Of a stretch of 64,000 nt of DNA, positions 52,702-63,890 are shown one piece after another. Every line of letters starts with the position of its first letter. Within the stretch, counting starts at the first letter, position 1. The DNA is from Porphyra umbilicalis (lineage: Eukaryota > Rhodophyta > Bangiophyceae > Bangiales > Bangiaceae). The notes under the pieces are model-generated. The model was not told where the DNA came from. It made no database searches and was given only the letters and a program-made list of their open reading frames with translations. Made by a program: the position numbers and the translations under genes. Location: positions 1 to 64,000 of the forward strand of contig KV918962.1 of assembly GCA_002049455.2 (NCBI GenBank), in the 5' to 3' direction.

Positions 52702-54552
52702 AACCCTGGCACGTGGCTTGCTTGTAGCCTCTGCCGTGTCAGGCTCCCCGCAGGTCCTAGCAGCCACCACGCGTACGCCCGCGGGTTCCGCCCCACCTCC
52801 GCTGCCCTTACCACCGCCGGTGAGCACGAGGAGCCTGGCGGGGGCGCCGTCGGGTACCCCCAGCCGGAAAACTGGCGGGGAGGGAGGCTCGGAAGTCGTC
52901 TTGTCCCGGCTTGGCCGCACCGGCCACAGGGTGCCGCCCAATGCCGCACGTTCGGCGCTGGCAGGGGCCTTGGCCGGGCGTCGCTGCAGGGTGGCGATGT
53001 GCACGGGCGATAGTGGCGGGGGGGGGGTGACGAGCGAGAAGGGGGTGGGGAAAATGGGGAGAACGAGTACGAGGCTGGCCCCAGCGGGGGTCGCCCGGAC
53101 CACTCTCCCCCGGCGAGCGGCGGCGGTGTAAGCCGCCGCTGCCGGGAAGGAGGACGTGCAGCCCAAGGGCAGGGGCACGTCCGGTGGCAAAGCGGGTACT
53201 GCGGCGACGCCAACGCCTGGCGACACGCCGAAAAAAGTCGACGATGGCTTCGGAGCCTCCGCGCCTCGCTCATATAGGCGGGAGCTTCCCCGCGCCGCCC
53301 CCCCTGCATGCACGCCTAGCCGACGCAGCCCGTCAGATGCGCACAGTCCGCCCAGGCGACCAAAGAACCACCCAACCCGCCCAAAGAACACCCAGCAGCG
53401 CTCTGGAGCGCCCAGAGCCGGCCAGCCCCACCGCAAAGTCGAGCCCGCCGGGCAACGATGACGCCCGGCAGCGCCCAAAAATGGTCGGCAACGTCCAGGA
53501 AAACCACGTAGAAGCGCCCAACAACGCTCAGCAGCGCCCGAAGGCGGCCAGGCCCGCGCCACAGCCGTGCCCGCAGGACGACGGCGACGCCTGGAAACGC
53601 CCGTGAACGCCTGCCAGCGGTCAGCAGCAACACCCAGCAACGACCAGTAACGACCAGCAACGCCCAGCTACGCCCAGCAGCGCAAAAAACCGCCCCGCAG
53701 CGAAAAACCGGTTCAGAAGGAACGCCTGGCGGGCCCAACAGCGCCAGCCCGACAACGCCAACCCAGCAACGGCCCCCGAGCACCGGTAACCAACCAGTGT
53801 CGGTCGGAAAATCACCGCTCACGGCCACGCCAGCGGGCCTTCGTCACTCTCGCTGGGACGAACTTCGTTGGGGCGGCTCAGCGGCGGCGTTGGGCGAGAA
53901 GGTGCGGGGGGGACCGGCCGGGAGGCTGCCTCGGGCAAGGGACTGCCCAGAACCACCGTGCAATCCTCTCTCGCCCTCGTAGCGTGCGTGACCCAATCCG
54001 GCGACCCTCACAGAGCCAACCATTCGCCGAGCTGCGAGCTTTCAGCCTCACGTGGCGGCAGGGGGGGTCAATAAATCTCGATGGTCCGGGCCCTCGCCAG
54101 GCGATGCCTGACAGCCGCAAAACTCGAAGCGCAAGAGACCACCTTCGGGCGGGGTACAGATCCTCGCTCGACCCTCCAGAGGCATGCCGTGCGTCCTTTT
54201 CCGAATAGATGGAGGCCCCAGTTGTCGCCAACGTCGCGGGCGTCAGAGAGCAAGCGCGTGCGGGACTCGTTGACAGCAAGGCCCTCTCCTCGCCACGGAC
54301 CACAAATTCTCGGTGAGGGATCGCTTCGGACGTGGCAGGTGCCACGCGTCGTCTCAAATTGTCTCTCAATCAAGCTATCTGCGGTTGACAGCTCTGACTT
54401 TAGCTCTGAATATGCTTCGTGTCACGGCATCCCGCCACCTCCCGACGCGGTCGCGCCTGTCTCATCTGTCAATTGTCGCCGTTTCGACAGCAGCCGGGCT
54501 GATTCTGACTCTTCTGTCCTCCTCCAGCCCCTTCACCTCTGTTCGCAGGTCG
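52702..54552. other. Stretch upstream of the Myb/SANT-like gene, no gene recognised
   Basis: GC-rich up to about 53,600, with promoter sequence of the minus-strand gene presumably inside. At about 53,605-53,790 a degenerate array of 9-12-base units related to CAGCAACGCC is visible. From 53,980 to 54,552 GC falls and short frames without domains occur. If the Harbinger transposase and the Myb-like gene form one element, its right terminal repeat should lie here; I did not find it. Confidence 0.35.
53605..53790 (+). repeat. Degenerate short-unit array related to CAGCAACGCC
   Basis: Units such as CAGCAACACC, CAGCAACGACC, CAGTAACGACC and CAGCTACGCC follow each other, with spacing of 9-13 bases and many substitutions. 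No longer-range periodicity is obvious. Confidence 0.6.
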
Positions 54553-54554
54553 TA

Positions 54555-54982
54555 TTGCTGATCCCCCAATTTTGTCCTCATCGGCCAAGACCGGGACTGC
54601 TTTGTAAACCAGGCCAACCATTGGTCTAGAACAGGATCAAACAGCTGCTGAGTGCGTATCTTCGACGCGCCATTGGATCTCCAACGGCCAGGTCCGTGCA
54701 GAATCGAGATTCTCCGTTTTCTTGAGATTTCTTCCTTTCTCAGTCGTCTCATGTGGTAAAGTAGCCCAGAGCAGTGAGTTATCGAGATTTTCTTCAGGAT
54801 TCTCAGATAATCTCAGAAAAACGAGTGCGCCGATTGTGCGTTTGCGGGCCGTACGGGCACATTTTGTAAAGATGGGACCCGACATGCACTGCTGTTGCTC
54901 CTCTTGGCCAATCACAAACGTCCCTGCATTGCTGTTGCACTCCCGTTCTCTGGCGATGAGGACAAAATTGGGGGATCAGCAA
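54555..54982. mobile_element. MITE with 29-bp perfect terminal inverted repeats and TA flanks
   Basis: The 428-bp element begins TTGCTGATCCCCCAATTTTG and ends with its exact reverse complement; the perfect inverted repeat is 29 bases. TA flanks both sides (54,553-54,554 and 54,983-54,984), compatible with a Tc1/mariner-type duplication, although the end does not start with the usual CAGT, so the TA could also belong to the repeat. The interior has a 92-codon minus-strand frame, also present in altered form in the partial copy at 163-539, but without a transposase motif. It is non-autonomous, and the family beyond TIR MITE is unsure. Confidence 0.82.
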
Positions 54983-55202
54983 TATGTGAACGATTTCTCC
55001 CACCCATGCCGAGCTCCAGTCTGCCTCGTTGAAAAGTATGTAGCCCCCGTTTTGAGGTAAGTCCCCTCGGCCCGGGGTCCCGATCGGCCTGAGATCTTCG
55101 AACAGCCTTCACGTATGTTCTCCCACCACTCAGAGAGTCACACGTTGCACCTAAATTGGGGTTCGTATGCAGCAAAAATCGACGTTGGTGGTTGTGCTCT
55201 TA

Positions 55203-55765
55203 GAGCGTCTCCACCAATGGATCCAAACACCCAAACGCCTAAACGTGGCACTGTTTTGCCAAACGGGCATTGGTGGCTGGGATGCGATCCAAAACTAGGG
55301 TGTGACGGTCCAAAAATAGACCATCCTCACATATTCTAGTCGCCTAATCGACCTCGTGTCCATGACACGCGATTGCTCTAGTTTTGGATCTTCAACGGTT
55401 GGGCCACTCCAAACGGGCCCGTTTGGAGGCGCGCCACTCCAAACAGACCTGTTTGGATGCGCCTCCAACCGTTTGGCAAACCCCTGGTTCCATTTTGAGC
55501 CAACCTACGCCAATGGAAAGCGTGACCCGTGGCATGCAAACAGTGATATGGCGATCGGCCATCCACCGAGATTCTTTGCCGGGCATTCATGGATGGTCTG
55601 TCGGCCACAAAAGAGGCCCACCCATAGTGAGCATCCAGGGGAGCCCAAGATTGAGACGTGACCTGTTCTGTTTTGGATCGACGTGTGGAGAGCCAGTGAC
55701 AGGGCCACACGTTGAGCACTCGTGACGTTTGGCTTTGGCTTTTGGCTGCATTGGTGGAGACGCTC
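55203..55765. mobile_element. PIF/Harbinger-like MITE with TTA target duplication
   Basis: The 563-bp element starts GAGCGTCTCCACCAATG and ends with the reverse complement, CATTGGTGGAGACGCTC. TTA flanks both sides (55,200-55,202 and 55,766-55,768), the 3-bp duplication typical of PIF/Harbinger and Tourist-like elements. Inside are several short direct and inverted copies of CCAAACGG/CCGTTTGG-type motifs, dense at 55,400-55,490. No coding region is recognised. The GAGC-TCTCCA terminal pattern resembles common plant MITE families, recalled and not checked. Confidence 0.82.
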
Positions 55766-55919
55766 TTAGGGGTGTGGAGCAGGGGGGGCCATACCCCTGA
55801 TGACCAAAAGCACTTGAGCGAACACGCGGTGGTAGACTTGCGGACAGTCCAAATTGTTTTCACACTCCGAGCGCCGCGCGTCGAGAAGAGCGGCGGCCGA
55901 CCCTCCACGCGCCGGCGTG

Positions 55920-56560
55920 CATGGAGAGGCCTTCTCGTTCACGATGGCCCACCCACCACTGAGGTGTCTGGTCATGGCGCACCCTCCACTAGTAGAGTGT
56001 CTGGTTGAGGGTTTGCCACCCCTAGAGGGCCAAGCCGCTCTGACAAAGAAAAGGCTGACCACCCCGTCTCGCTCGGGCACACCTTCCACTGTTGTGTGAG
56101 TCATCATGACACGTGATGACCCCCATTGCAGGGCGTGCCATGACCAGAGGGCAAAGACACCGTGACAAAAAACGGCCACCTACACCCTCTGGTGGTAGCA
56201 CACAATCCAGTGGAGGGTGTGTCATCATGACCCACCCTCCTTGATGGCCTCCACTGAAGGGTAAGCCATGACCGTAGGGCAAAGCCGCTCTAGGAAGAGA
56301 AAGGCCACCTACACCCTCTGGCCATCATCATGGGGCCATAATGATGGCACGCCCTCCACTGTAGGGTGTGCCATGGCCACCGCTGGAGGGTGAACCACGA
56401 ACAGTGGCAAAGCCACTGTGACAAAAAAAAAAACGCCACCTGGCACACCCGCCACTGGGGAGGGTGTGTCATGACCTTTTCTGGAGGGTGTGCCATGCCC
56501 AGAGGACACAGCCTCTTTGACAAAAAAAAAAAAACAGGCCATTCACGCTTACCCTCATCT
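55920..56560 (+). repeat. Degenerate minisatellite, about 120-bp unit, five copies
   Basis: Each unit contains a GGGCAAAGCC-like box, then GACAAAAAA and GGCCACC, then a small inverted pair such as GGTGTGTCATCATGAC next to CACCCTCCA. The boxes lie near 56,030, 56,150, 56,275, 56,405 and 56,500. Units differ by many substitutions and by the length of the A run. No open frame of interest runs through. Confidence 0.7.
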
Positions 56561-58602
56561 CCTGCCACTCTGCAAAAGCCGCCTCGGCTCTCGTCTACTT
56601 TTTTTCTCACCCACACCCCCGTTTGACCACCGTTGGAGACCCGCACGCGTGCCCCTCGGCCATTTCCGCCGCACCCGACCGCCCGCACGGGGGGCGAACC
56701 AACGGGGGTCGCCCAAGCACACGCCCGTGGGGGCGGAACGACCCGCGCACGCGGACGCGCAACACCAGCCAGTCACGCCGCCGCAGCCGACCCCAAAGCC
56801 GACGCCGCCCACAGGCGCGCCGACCGACCGCAGACCACGAGCCACGTGGGTAGACGAGCTCCCCGTTCCACACGCGTTTGCGGGAGGCGGGGGGGGAGAC
56901 GGACCCCATCCCCACCGCCGCTCACGCGCCGGCGCGGTGCGTGCGGGCGCTGCGGCGCGTGCGCGCCCTCGGTGGGGCGTGCCGCCACAGTGGCAGAGGC
57001 CACGTGGCGCCGGGGGGGGGGGGCGCCCCGCGCCGCCCCGCCGGCGCGACCGTCGGGGCCGCCGCTGCCGCCACGTTGGGGGTGTGGCGACGGCGCGGCG
57101 GCGGCGCCCCGCGGCTCCCCCGCCGTCTGCCGGTCGGCCTCCATACCGCGGACGCGTGCCATTGCCGCGGTCGGCGGCGGGCGCGTGGGTGGGGGGCGTT
57201 GGGGGAACGGGTCGCCGCGGGCGCCGCCGCCGTCGTCGCTCCCCCCGGCGCCGTCCCCGGCGCTCTCGAGCGCACCGATCGCCACGTCGCTGCGCGATCG
57301 CGCAGCGACGTGGCGATCGGTGCGTCTGTTGGGGTCCGTGGGGGTGGCCCCACCGCCGCCGCTTCCGCCGCCGCCGCCGCTGCCGCTGCCATGGGCAGCG
57401 GGGTGGGGACCCCCCCCGCGGGTGGCGCCCCCGCCGTCGGTGGGCGCGCCGCGGCGGGTGGGGCACCGGCTGGCCGCCGCCGCTGCCACGGGCGGTCGCG
57501 GCGTCGCGGCCGCGCGTCGGCGACAGCAGTGACGGCGGTGGCGGCGGCGGTGGCGGCGGCGGCGGCGGTGCCCCACCCGTTGGGGGTGTGGAGCACCCGC
57601 GGGGCGCCCGTGCGCGCGCGCGGGTCGGGCACCGCCTCCGCGGCGGGGGCGGCGGCGCGGCGGCGACGGGTCGGCGCGCCGCACCCGCCGGCCGGCCGCG
57701 CGTGCACGATGCGGCACCAGGGCGGGCGGGGCGCGTGGCCGGCCGCCCGCTCTGGCACGGTCGGGGGCGCACTTTTGCTCGCGCCCCGCGTCGGGGGCAC
57801 GCCGGCTTTCCGGCTGTGCGTGCGCCCGCCGTCGGTGGCCACGGCGGGGCGGGGCGGGTGCGGGCGTGGTGCTCGCTCGCGGCGCCACACCGCCGCCGGC
57901 GTGGGCACCATCAGGGGTAGGGGATTCGTGGCGGCCGCCGTTGCAGCGCAGGGCGCACCGCCCTCTTTGTTGCGGCCGCAGGATTGGGGGCCCTCGGTTC
58001 GGCCACCGCGCTATTCGTGGTGACATCGTCCTTGCTGCTGCCCACGTCCCTGGTGCCGTTGCGGGGCGCGTCCACCTGTGTCTGTGGGGCGGGGGGGTGC
58101 CCAACCGGGTGGCGTTCAAGCTCCGCCCCGACCGCGTGGTCGGCCGCTCCAGCGTCGTGCAGGTGTGCAGTGCACACTCGGTGCACATTGCGCACCGAGA
58201 GGGGTGGGCGACGGAGTTGGCCGGCTTCCTCGTCGCTTGCTATGGCGCGCTCGCCCGTGGTACGCTGCAGTGGATGCAGAAATCCACACGCAGACAAAAG
58301 AAACTGCACAGGAAGTCACAAATGACATAGAGTAAATACCAAATGATATGTTTCTACTTGCCGGGAAGGCCCATATTTATGTAACATCATGCTTTTTTGT
58401 ATTGGCTATCGTCACCAGTACAGTCCACTTCTTCTGTTGGGCAGGTCCTTCCTGGATTTCCGGCGTCGGTCGCAACGGCCTCCTGCTTCCCAGCCGACTT
58501 CGCGGCCGCGACCGCCCGCATAGCGCGACGGTGCGGTGCCCCTCCCACGCCCGCCCCCACCCCCCCCCGCTATCGCCGTCGGTCCCGCCGGCGGTTTCCG
58601 AC
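56561..58602. other. GC-rich stretch with a 54-bp palindrome, no secure gene
   Basis: Between 56,650 and 57,900 GC is so high that all frames are open, with ladders of arginine, proline or alanine. One plus-strand frame, 57,866-58,330, ends in a more natural stretch (VVQVCSAHSVHIAHREGW, then ATELAGFLVACYG) faintly like the end of an alpha/beta hydrolase with its histidine, but I could not find the upstream part of such an enzyme, so I do not call it. The last part, 58,340-58,602, is the likely 5' flank of the histone-fold gene. Confidence 0.35.
57271..57324. repeat. Perfect 54-bp palindrome
   Basis: Two 27-base arms meet without a spacer at 57,297/57,298. The left arm begins CGCACCGATCGCCACGTCG and the centre is GCGCGATCGCGC. 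It can form a cruciform or a hairpin in RNA. No target duplication or known element surrounds it. Confidence 0.95.
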
Positions 58603-61600
58603 ATGGCCAAGCAGCCGGCGCCAGGCGGGATGCCATATGGGGATTTTGTCGAGCGGCTGCGGCAGTTGGCGGTGGCGCTCGACGGCCACGGGTGCTGGCA
58701 CCGGCTGCCCGAGGCGGAGCTGGGGCGCGCGCGGCGGCTGTTTACGGTACGTTTTGGGGGGGGGGGAGGGGGGCAGGGGCGCATGGGAGTCTCCTGCGTA
58801 CGAATGCATTGCCTGGTGGCCAGTTGGGCTGTCGGTGGCGTCGGGGTTACGGCGGCGCGGCTGCCGTTTCCTGGCTCTGCACTCGCCAAGTGAATGGCAG
58901 GGGAAGTGGCGTTCGTATGCATACCTGGGGGGGTGGTGCCCGGCTTTTTCTCTTTTTTTCTTCCCATTGCATCCGTGGTGTGTTTGTACTCATTCCTGCT
59001 CTTTCTTCTGTGCTTCCCCGGTTATTGCGTTTGCTCGATTGTCCGTGTGTGTCCTAACCCCCCCGGTGACGGCCACCCGCACCGCCACCGTGCATCCATG
59101 CCGCGTCCCCGCCGCTTCCCTTTGCGCGGTCGACGCAGGACCCGGCGGCGTGGCGCGACTTTTACACCACCTGCGAGTCGGACGGTGACAGCACCAGCAG
59201 CGACGAGGAGGGGCCCGCCCGCCGCCGAGCCGCCGGCGGGTTGGCGGCGGCGGCGGGCCCGCCGGGCGGCGCGGCGGCGGGCGGCCGCCCGCCGCCGCCC
59301 TTTCCCCTCCGCGCGGTGCTGCAGCGGGAGTTGACTCTCCGCGCCATCCAAGCGGCGCCGCTGGTCGCGTCGGCGCCCGCGGCGGCAGCTTCTCGGCCAT
59401 TGCTGCTACCGGTAACGGTAACCGTATTGCCGACAGCGGCGGCGACGGCGGCGGCGGCGGCGTCCGCGGCGGCGGCGGCGGCGGCGGGCGGCGCCGCCAC
59501 CGCGGGCGCCCCGGGCGGGAGTCGCCCCCCCCCGGCCCCCCCACCCGCGTCGCCCCAGTCTCGGACGTCTTCCAACCCGTCGAGCCGGCGGCGCCCGACC
59601 GCCCGTCGCCCTACGTCGACGATGAGATTGACGTGAGTGACGTGGTCGCCGCCACCCCCCCGCCGCCGGCGAGCGGCGGGGCGGGCGGCGCCGACGGCGG
59701 GGGTGGCGGGTCGGGCGGCGCGGCGGCGGGAGTGCCGCCCCCGCCCCCCGTGTACCTCCTCATGGACGGCGCGTCGGAGCGGTTTTTTGGGCGCGGCGCC
59801 GACAGCCCGGATGGCAGCAGCGGGGGGGTGAGCGACGCGAGCGGCGAGTGTGACGGCAGTGGGTTTTCCTCGTCGGGCGACGACGAGGGCGGGGGTGGCG
59901 GCGGCGGGGGTGGCGGCGGCGGCGGCAGCGGCGGCAGCGGCGGTGACGGCGGCGGCGGCGGCACCCGACCGCCCCGCCGGTTGTGGGACGATGCGGACGC
60001 AGTGACGGCGCTCGCCTGCCGCCTGTGTGCGTCGCGCGAGCGGCTGCTGCCGGCGACGGCGCCCCCGTCGGCGCGGCCACCGCGGCCACTCGCCAATGGC
60101 GGGGGGGCGTCAGGGGCGCGCGGGCGGCGCGGGCGGCGGCGGCGGTCGGGCGGCAGCGACGCGGACGGGTCGTCGGCCAAGCGGCCACGAACGGCGGAGC
60201 CGGCCGCCGCCGCCGCCCTCACCGCCGCCATCGCCGCGGGGCCTTCGGGCTTCCCCGCCCCCTCGACGCCGACCACCACGGCTGATGGGGGTTCTGCGTC
60301 CGGCCCCCCCCCCCCCCCCCCCCCGACCCCCCCCCCCCCCCGCGGACCCCCCCTCGGCACTGCCGACGCCCGTCAAAGTCCCCCTCTCCCTCTGCGGCGC
60401 AGACACAGACGAGGGCGGGGGCGGGGAGGACGACTCACAGCTCGGCTCGGCGGACCGGGAGAAGCAGCGGCGCAACGACGCTAAGGCGGTGCTCGCGCAC
60501 CTCGTCGACTCGGATTCGGGGGAAGACGAGGGCGGGCCCGCCGGCGGCGGGGTGCCCGTCTCGTCGGCGCTGCGGGAGGTGGCCTCCCGCGCGTCGCTGA
60601 CGATTGCGTCGTCGAGTGAGGAGGAGCGGCCGGCGGCGGCGGCCAAGGTCGAGGCCCCGCCGGCGGCGGCGGCGAAACCGCCGACCGCGCCGGCCGTCCC
60701 GCTGGCGGGTGCCGCCGCCGGCGCGCCGCTGGCCGGTGCCCCAACGGCGGCGACGCCCACCGCGACCGCAGCCGCCGCCTCCCCCGCCGACGATGACGAG
60801 GACGACGAGGACGGCGGCTGGACGTCAGACGAATCAGATGCGGACACGCGCGCCACGGCACACGCGGCGGCGTTGGAGCGGGAGGCTGCCGGGTGGACGG
60901 CCGCGCTGGTGGCAGAGGTTGGCGTCCACGCGGGCCGCCCCGCGGCAGCGGCGCCGGCCACAGGGGCGGCCGCCGCCGCGACGGGCCCGCCGACGGCAGC
61001 CGACGCGTCGGCGGTTCCTGGCTGGGGCGCCGTCGCGCGGCCACCCCCTGGGACACTCGCCGCACGGTCGGCGGCGGCAACGGCGGCGCCTTCTCCATAC
61101 GTGCCGCACGAGGAGCGGCGCGTCTTGGCCGCCTACGTGCGGCAGGCGCTGGCGACGGCGACCGAGCGGGCGCGGTCGGCGGTTGCTGCCGCGGCCGCCC
61201 CTGCGCCAGCGCCGACGGCGGCCGACTTACCCAACCGTGCGGCGGCCGAGCAGGGTGCGCCACCGCCGGCGCACCACGTCGGCGGCGACGCGGCGGCTGC
61301 CGCGGGCGGCGACGCTGGCGACGGCGACTCGCTGGCGGCTCGGTGCCACGCTGCCGCCGTCGCCGCCGCCGCCGTCCTGGGCGGCCTCACGGGCCTCCTC
61401 CAGTCGGTTCGCCACGGCCGCGTTGGCGCCCCCGCGACGGTTGCGTCGCGCGTGGCGGCCATCCTCGACGCGGGTCCGCCGGCGACGGTGGGGCTCTTGC
61501 CAGCTGCCTCCCCCGCCGCCGCCGCGCTGTCTGCCGCCGTGCGGGACGTGCGGCGGCGGCGGCGGCGGCGGCGCTCGGCGGCGGTCGCGTCTGCCGCCAC

Positions 61601-63663
61601 CGTCCCCGTTTCGTCGGTGGAGCAAGCGGCGGCGGACGTAGCGTGGCGGCGGCGCGTGGCCGTCGATACGGCGCGGGGGGGGCTCTTGTCGGGACGCCCG
61701 GCGTGGAAGGCCCTCCGCCGGCGGACCGAAGCGGGCACCCGCCGCGCGCTGGCCGTCGGCGGCGGGTGCGGCGTCGATTGGAGCCGCGAGCCGCCCGCCG
61801 AGGGGGCGGCCGCCGCCCCGCCCGCCGCCAGCGCCTTTCTCTTCCCCGAGTATGGGGACGTGTGGAATGCGGTCGCGCCGCTCCCGTCGCTCGCCGCCGC
61901 CCGCGCAGCGTCGTGCGCCGGCGCGGGCGGCGGTGCCGGCGGCGGCGCCGCCGCCGACGCCGACGCGGACGATGAGGATGCGTGGGCGGCGAACGGGGGC
62001 GCCCGCACCCCCGGCGCCGTCCGCCGCAACGTCGAGTTGATGGCGCGCGTGCGGCGGCAGCGCCGCCGCCTCTCTGCCTACGCGCGCGCCACCGAGCCGA
62101 CCGCCGAGCCGTTTAACTTGGACGCGGCCGGCGACGAGGACGCGTCGGACGGGGGCGCCCCCCACTGGGTGCTCCCCCGCCGCGACGATGGGCCCGCGGC
62201 CGACGGCACGCCCGGCCACCGGGAGCACGAGGCGATGCGGTCGGTCGTGGCGCTGCTCCTCTACCACGGGGGCTTTGAGGACGCGTCGTCGGCCGCCTTG
62301 GACGTGCTCGTCGACGCGACCGGGGCGCTCTTTGAGCGCGTCGCCACGTCCTTGGCCGCCGCCCGGTCGGCGCCGTCGTCGCTCCCCGCACCGCCGGCGC
62401 GGCAGCCGCCAGCGTCGCGCTCGCCGTCGACGCTGCTCGTGCATCCGCTGCAGGGGGCGGCGGCGCCGCCGCGGGCGGTCCGCGGCGCCCACGTGCCGGT
62501 GCGGTTGCGCCACACGCCGCCGCCGCCGCACCCCCACACGGCCCTGTCGGACGTGGTGTCGGTGACGCAGCGGGTGCTCGCGTCGGCGGGCACCCGGGGG
62601 GGGCTCCCAGAGATGGCCACCTACCGCGCGGCGGCGGCGGCGCGCGTCGACACGACGCTCCGCGAGTCGGCGGTGCGGCTGGGGCTCGTCGCCTCGCGCG
62701 TGTCGGAGAACCGCGTGCGGTGGTCGGGGGGGCTGCGGCGGTGGCGGCGGCGGTGGTGGGCGGCGCCAGTGCGACCGGCATCGCTGCCGCCTCGGCGGGT
62801 GGGGCCTCGCTCAGCGGGGGGAACACGGCTGACGGCGATGGCGCCGCCGCCGCCACTGCCGACGCCGACGATTTCCCGCCCGAAGCGTTGCTCTTTGGCC
62901 TCTTTGGGCCGTCGACCATTGTCGACATCCTCGGCCTCACGCGCCTCGGCCTCGGCGCCGTGGCGGTGCCGCCCCACATGGCCACGTGGGCGCTCACGCC
63001 GATTGCGTTGCAGGCGCCCCCACCGCCGCCGTCGCCGCCGCCCGAAGCGGTGGCGGCCAAGGCCGAGCCCGACGCGGCGGCGGGCGCCGACGGCGCCGCC
63101 GCGACGGCCGCCCCCGGCGACCAGGCGCCCGACGCTGGGGCGGCGGTCGGTGACGCTGCCGACGCTGTCGGCGCGGCCATGGCCGCCAACCTCGACGGCA
63201 TGGACGGGCTCGACTTTGCGGCGGTCGCCAACGGCCTGTCCATTGTCGATGGCAGCGGTGGGGCGGCGGGCGGGGGCGGCGGCACCGAGACGGGCGGCGG
63301 CGGCGGCGGCGCAACCGCCGGCAGCATGCTCGACATGGTCGCCATGGACGAGGAGGAGGCCCGTGCCGGCGCCGCCGGGGTGCTCGACGAGCTCGACGTG
63401 CCGCTGACGGCGCTCGCGAGCGTCGTGGCGCCCGCCTCGGCGGGGGGGGGCGGGGCGCCTCGGGCGCCGCGGCGGCGCTGCCCCTCGACGCGGCGGCGCT
63501 GCTGGCGGCCGCCGACGGAGGCGGGGGGAGGACAAGGCTATGGGGGGGGGGCGACGGCCGGCGCCGAGCCGTCGGCGGTGGACTACGGCCTCGCGTGGGC
63601 CGACGCTGGGGGGGGGACCCAGACGGGGAGCAGAGCGTCGACCACATTACGGCGCTTTTTTGA
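58603..63663 (+). CDS. Histone-fold (BTP) protein, probable SAGA Spt7/SUPT7L-like subunit, one intron
   Basis: Exon 1 is 58,603-58,746 (MAKQPAPGGMPYGDFVERLR, ending RARRLFT). The intron 58,747-59,138 begins GTACGT and ends GACGCAG; exon 2 continues in phase 0 with DPAAWRDFYTTCESDGD. After a long acidic, alanine/glycine-rich region comes a bromodomain-associated histone fold at about 62,221-62,366 (MRSVVALLLYHGGFEDASSA, then ALDVLVDATGALFERVATSL). Next is ALLFGLFGPSTIVDILGLTR, reminiscent of the region after the histone fold in Spt7/SUPT7L; TAF3 or TAF8 relatives are the alternative. No bromodomain is seen. The likely stop is TGA 63,661-63,663 after VDHITALF. The frame changes about five or six times, each at a G or C run (about 59,525, 60,306, 62,727, 63,441, 63,540, 63,608), probably miscounted homopolymers. 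Confidence 0.6.
58747..59138 (+). other. Spliceosomal intron in the histone-fold gene
   Basis: The 392-bp intron has donor ACG|GTACGT and acceptor GACGCAG|GAC, with pyrimidine-rich stretches near 58,940-58,970 and 58,990-59,020. It joins two codon-aligned coding stretches and is less GC-rich than the exons. It is the only intron I can support in the window. Confidence 0.65.
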
Positions 63664-63890
63664 GGGCGGCGCGCCATGGGGGGGGGGGGGGACGCGAGTG
63701 CCGCCCCGTCCGCGGGAGCACTCGCGGCCACGCATAACAGTTCAAACACCTAGCAGGAATGTTCTTCCCTTGTCGCCAGCCGCCCATCCACCGGTACCCA
63801 CCACAACCACACCACACACCACAGGTACCGCGTGAGGTACCTCGTCGGGGTGCCCACCCTCCCTGCCCAGCTCCCGCCACGTCGACCACC

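Noticed and set aside
57866-58330. Plus-strand frame with a faint alpha/beta-hydrolase-like end
   Set aside because: Only one short stretch resembles the family; no nucleophile elbow or acid residue could be located upstream in any frame.
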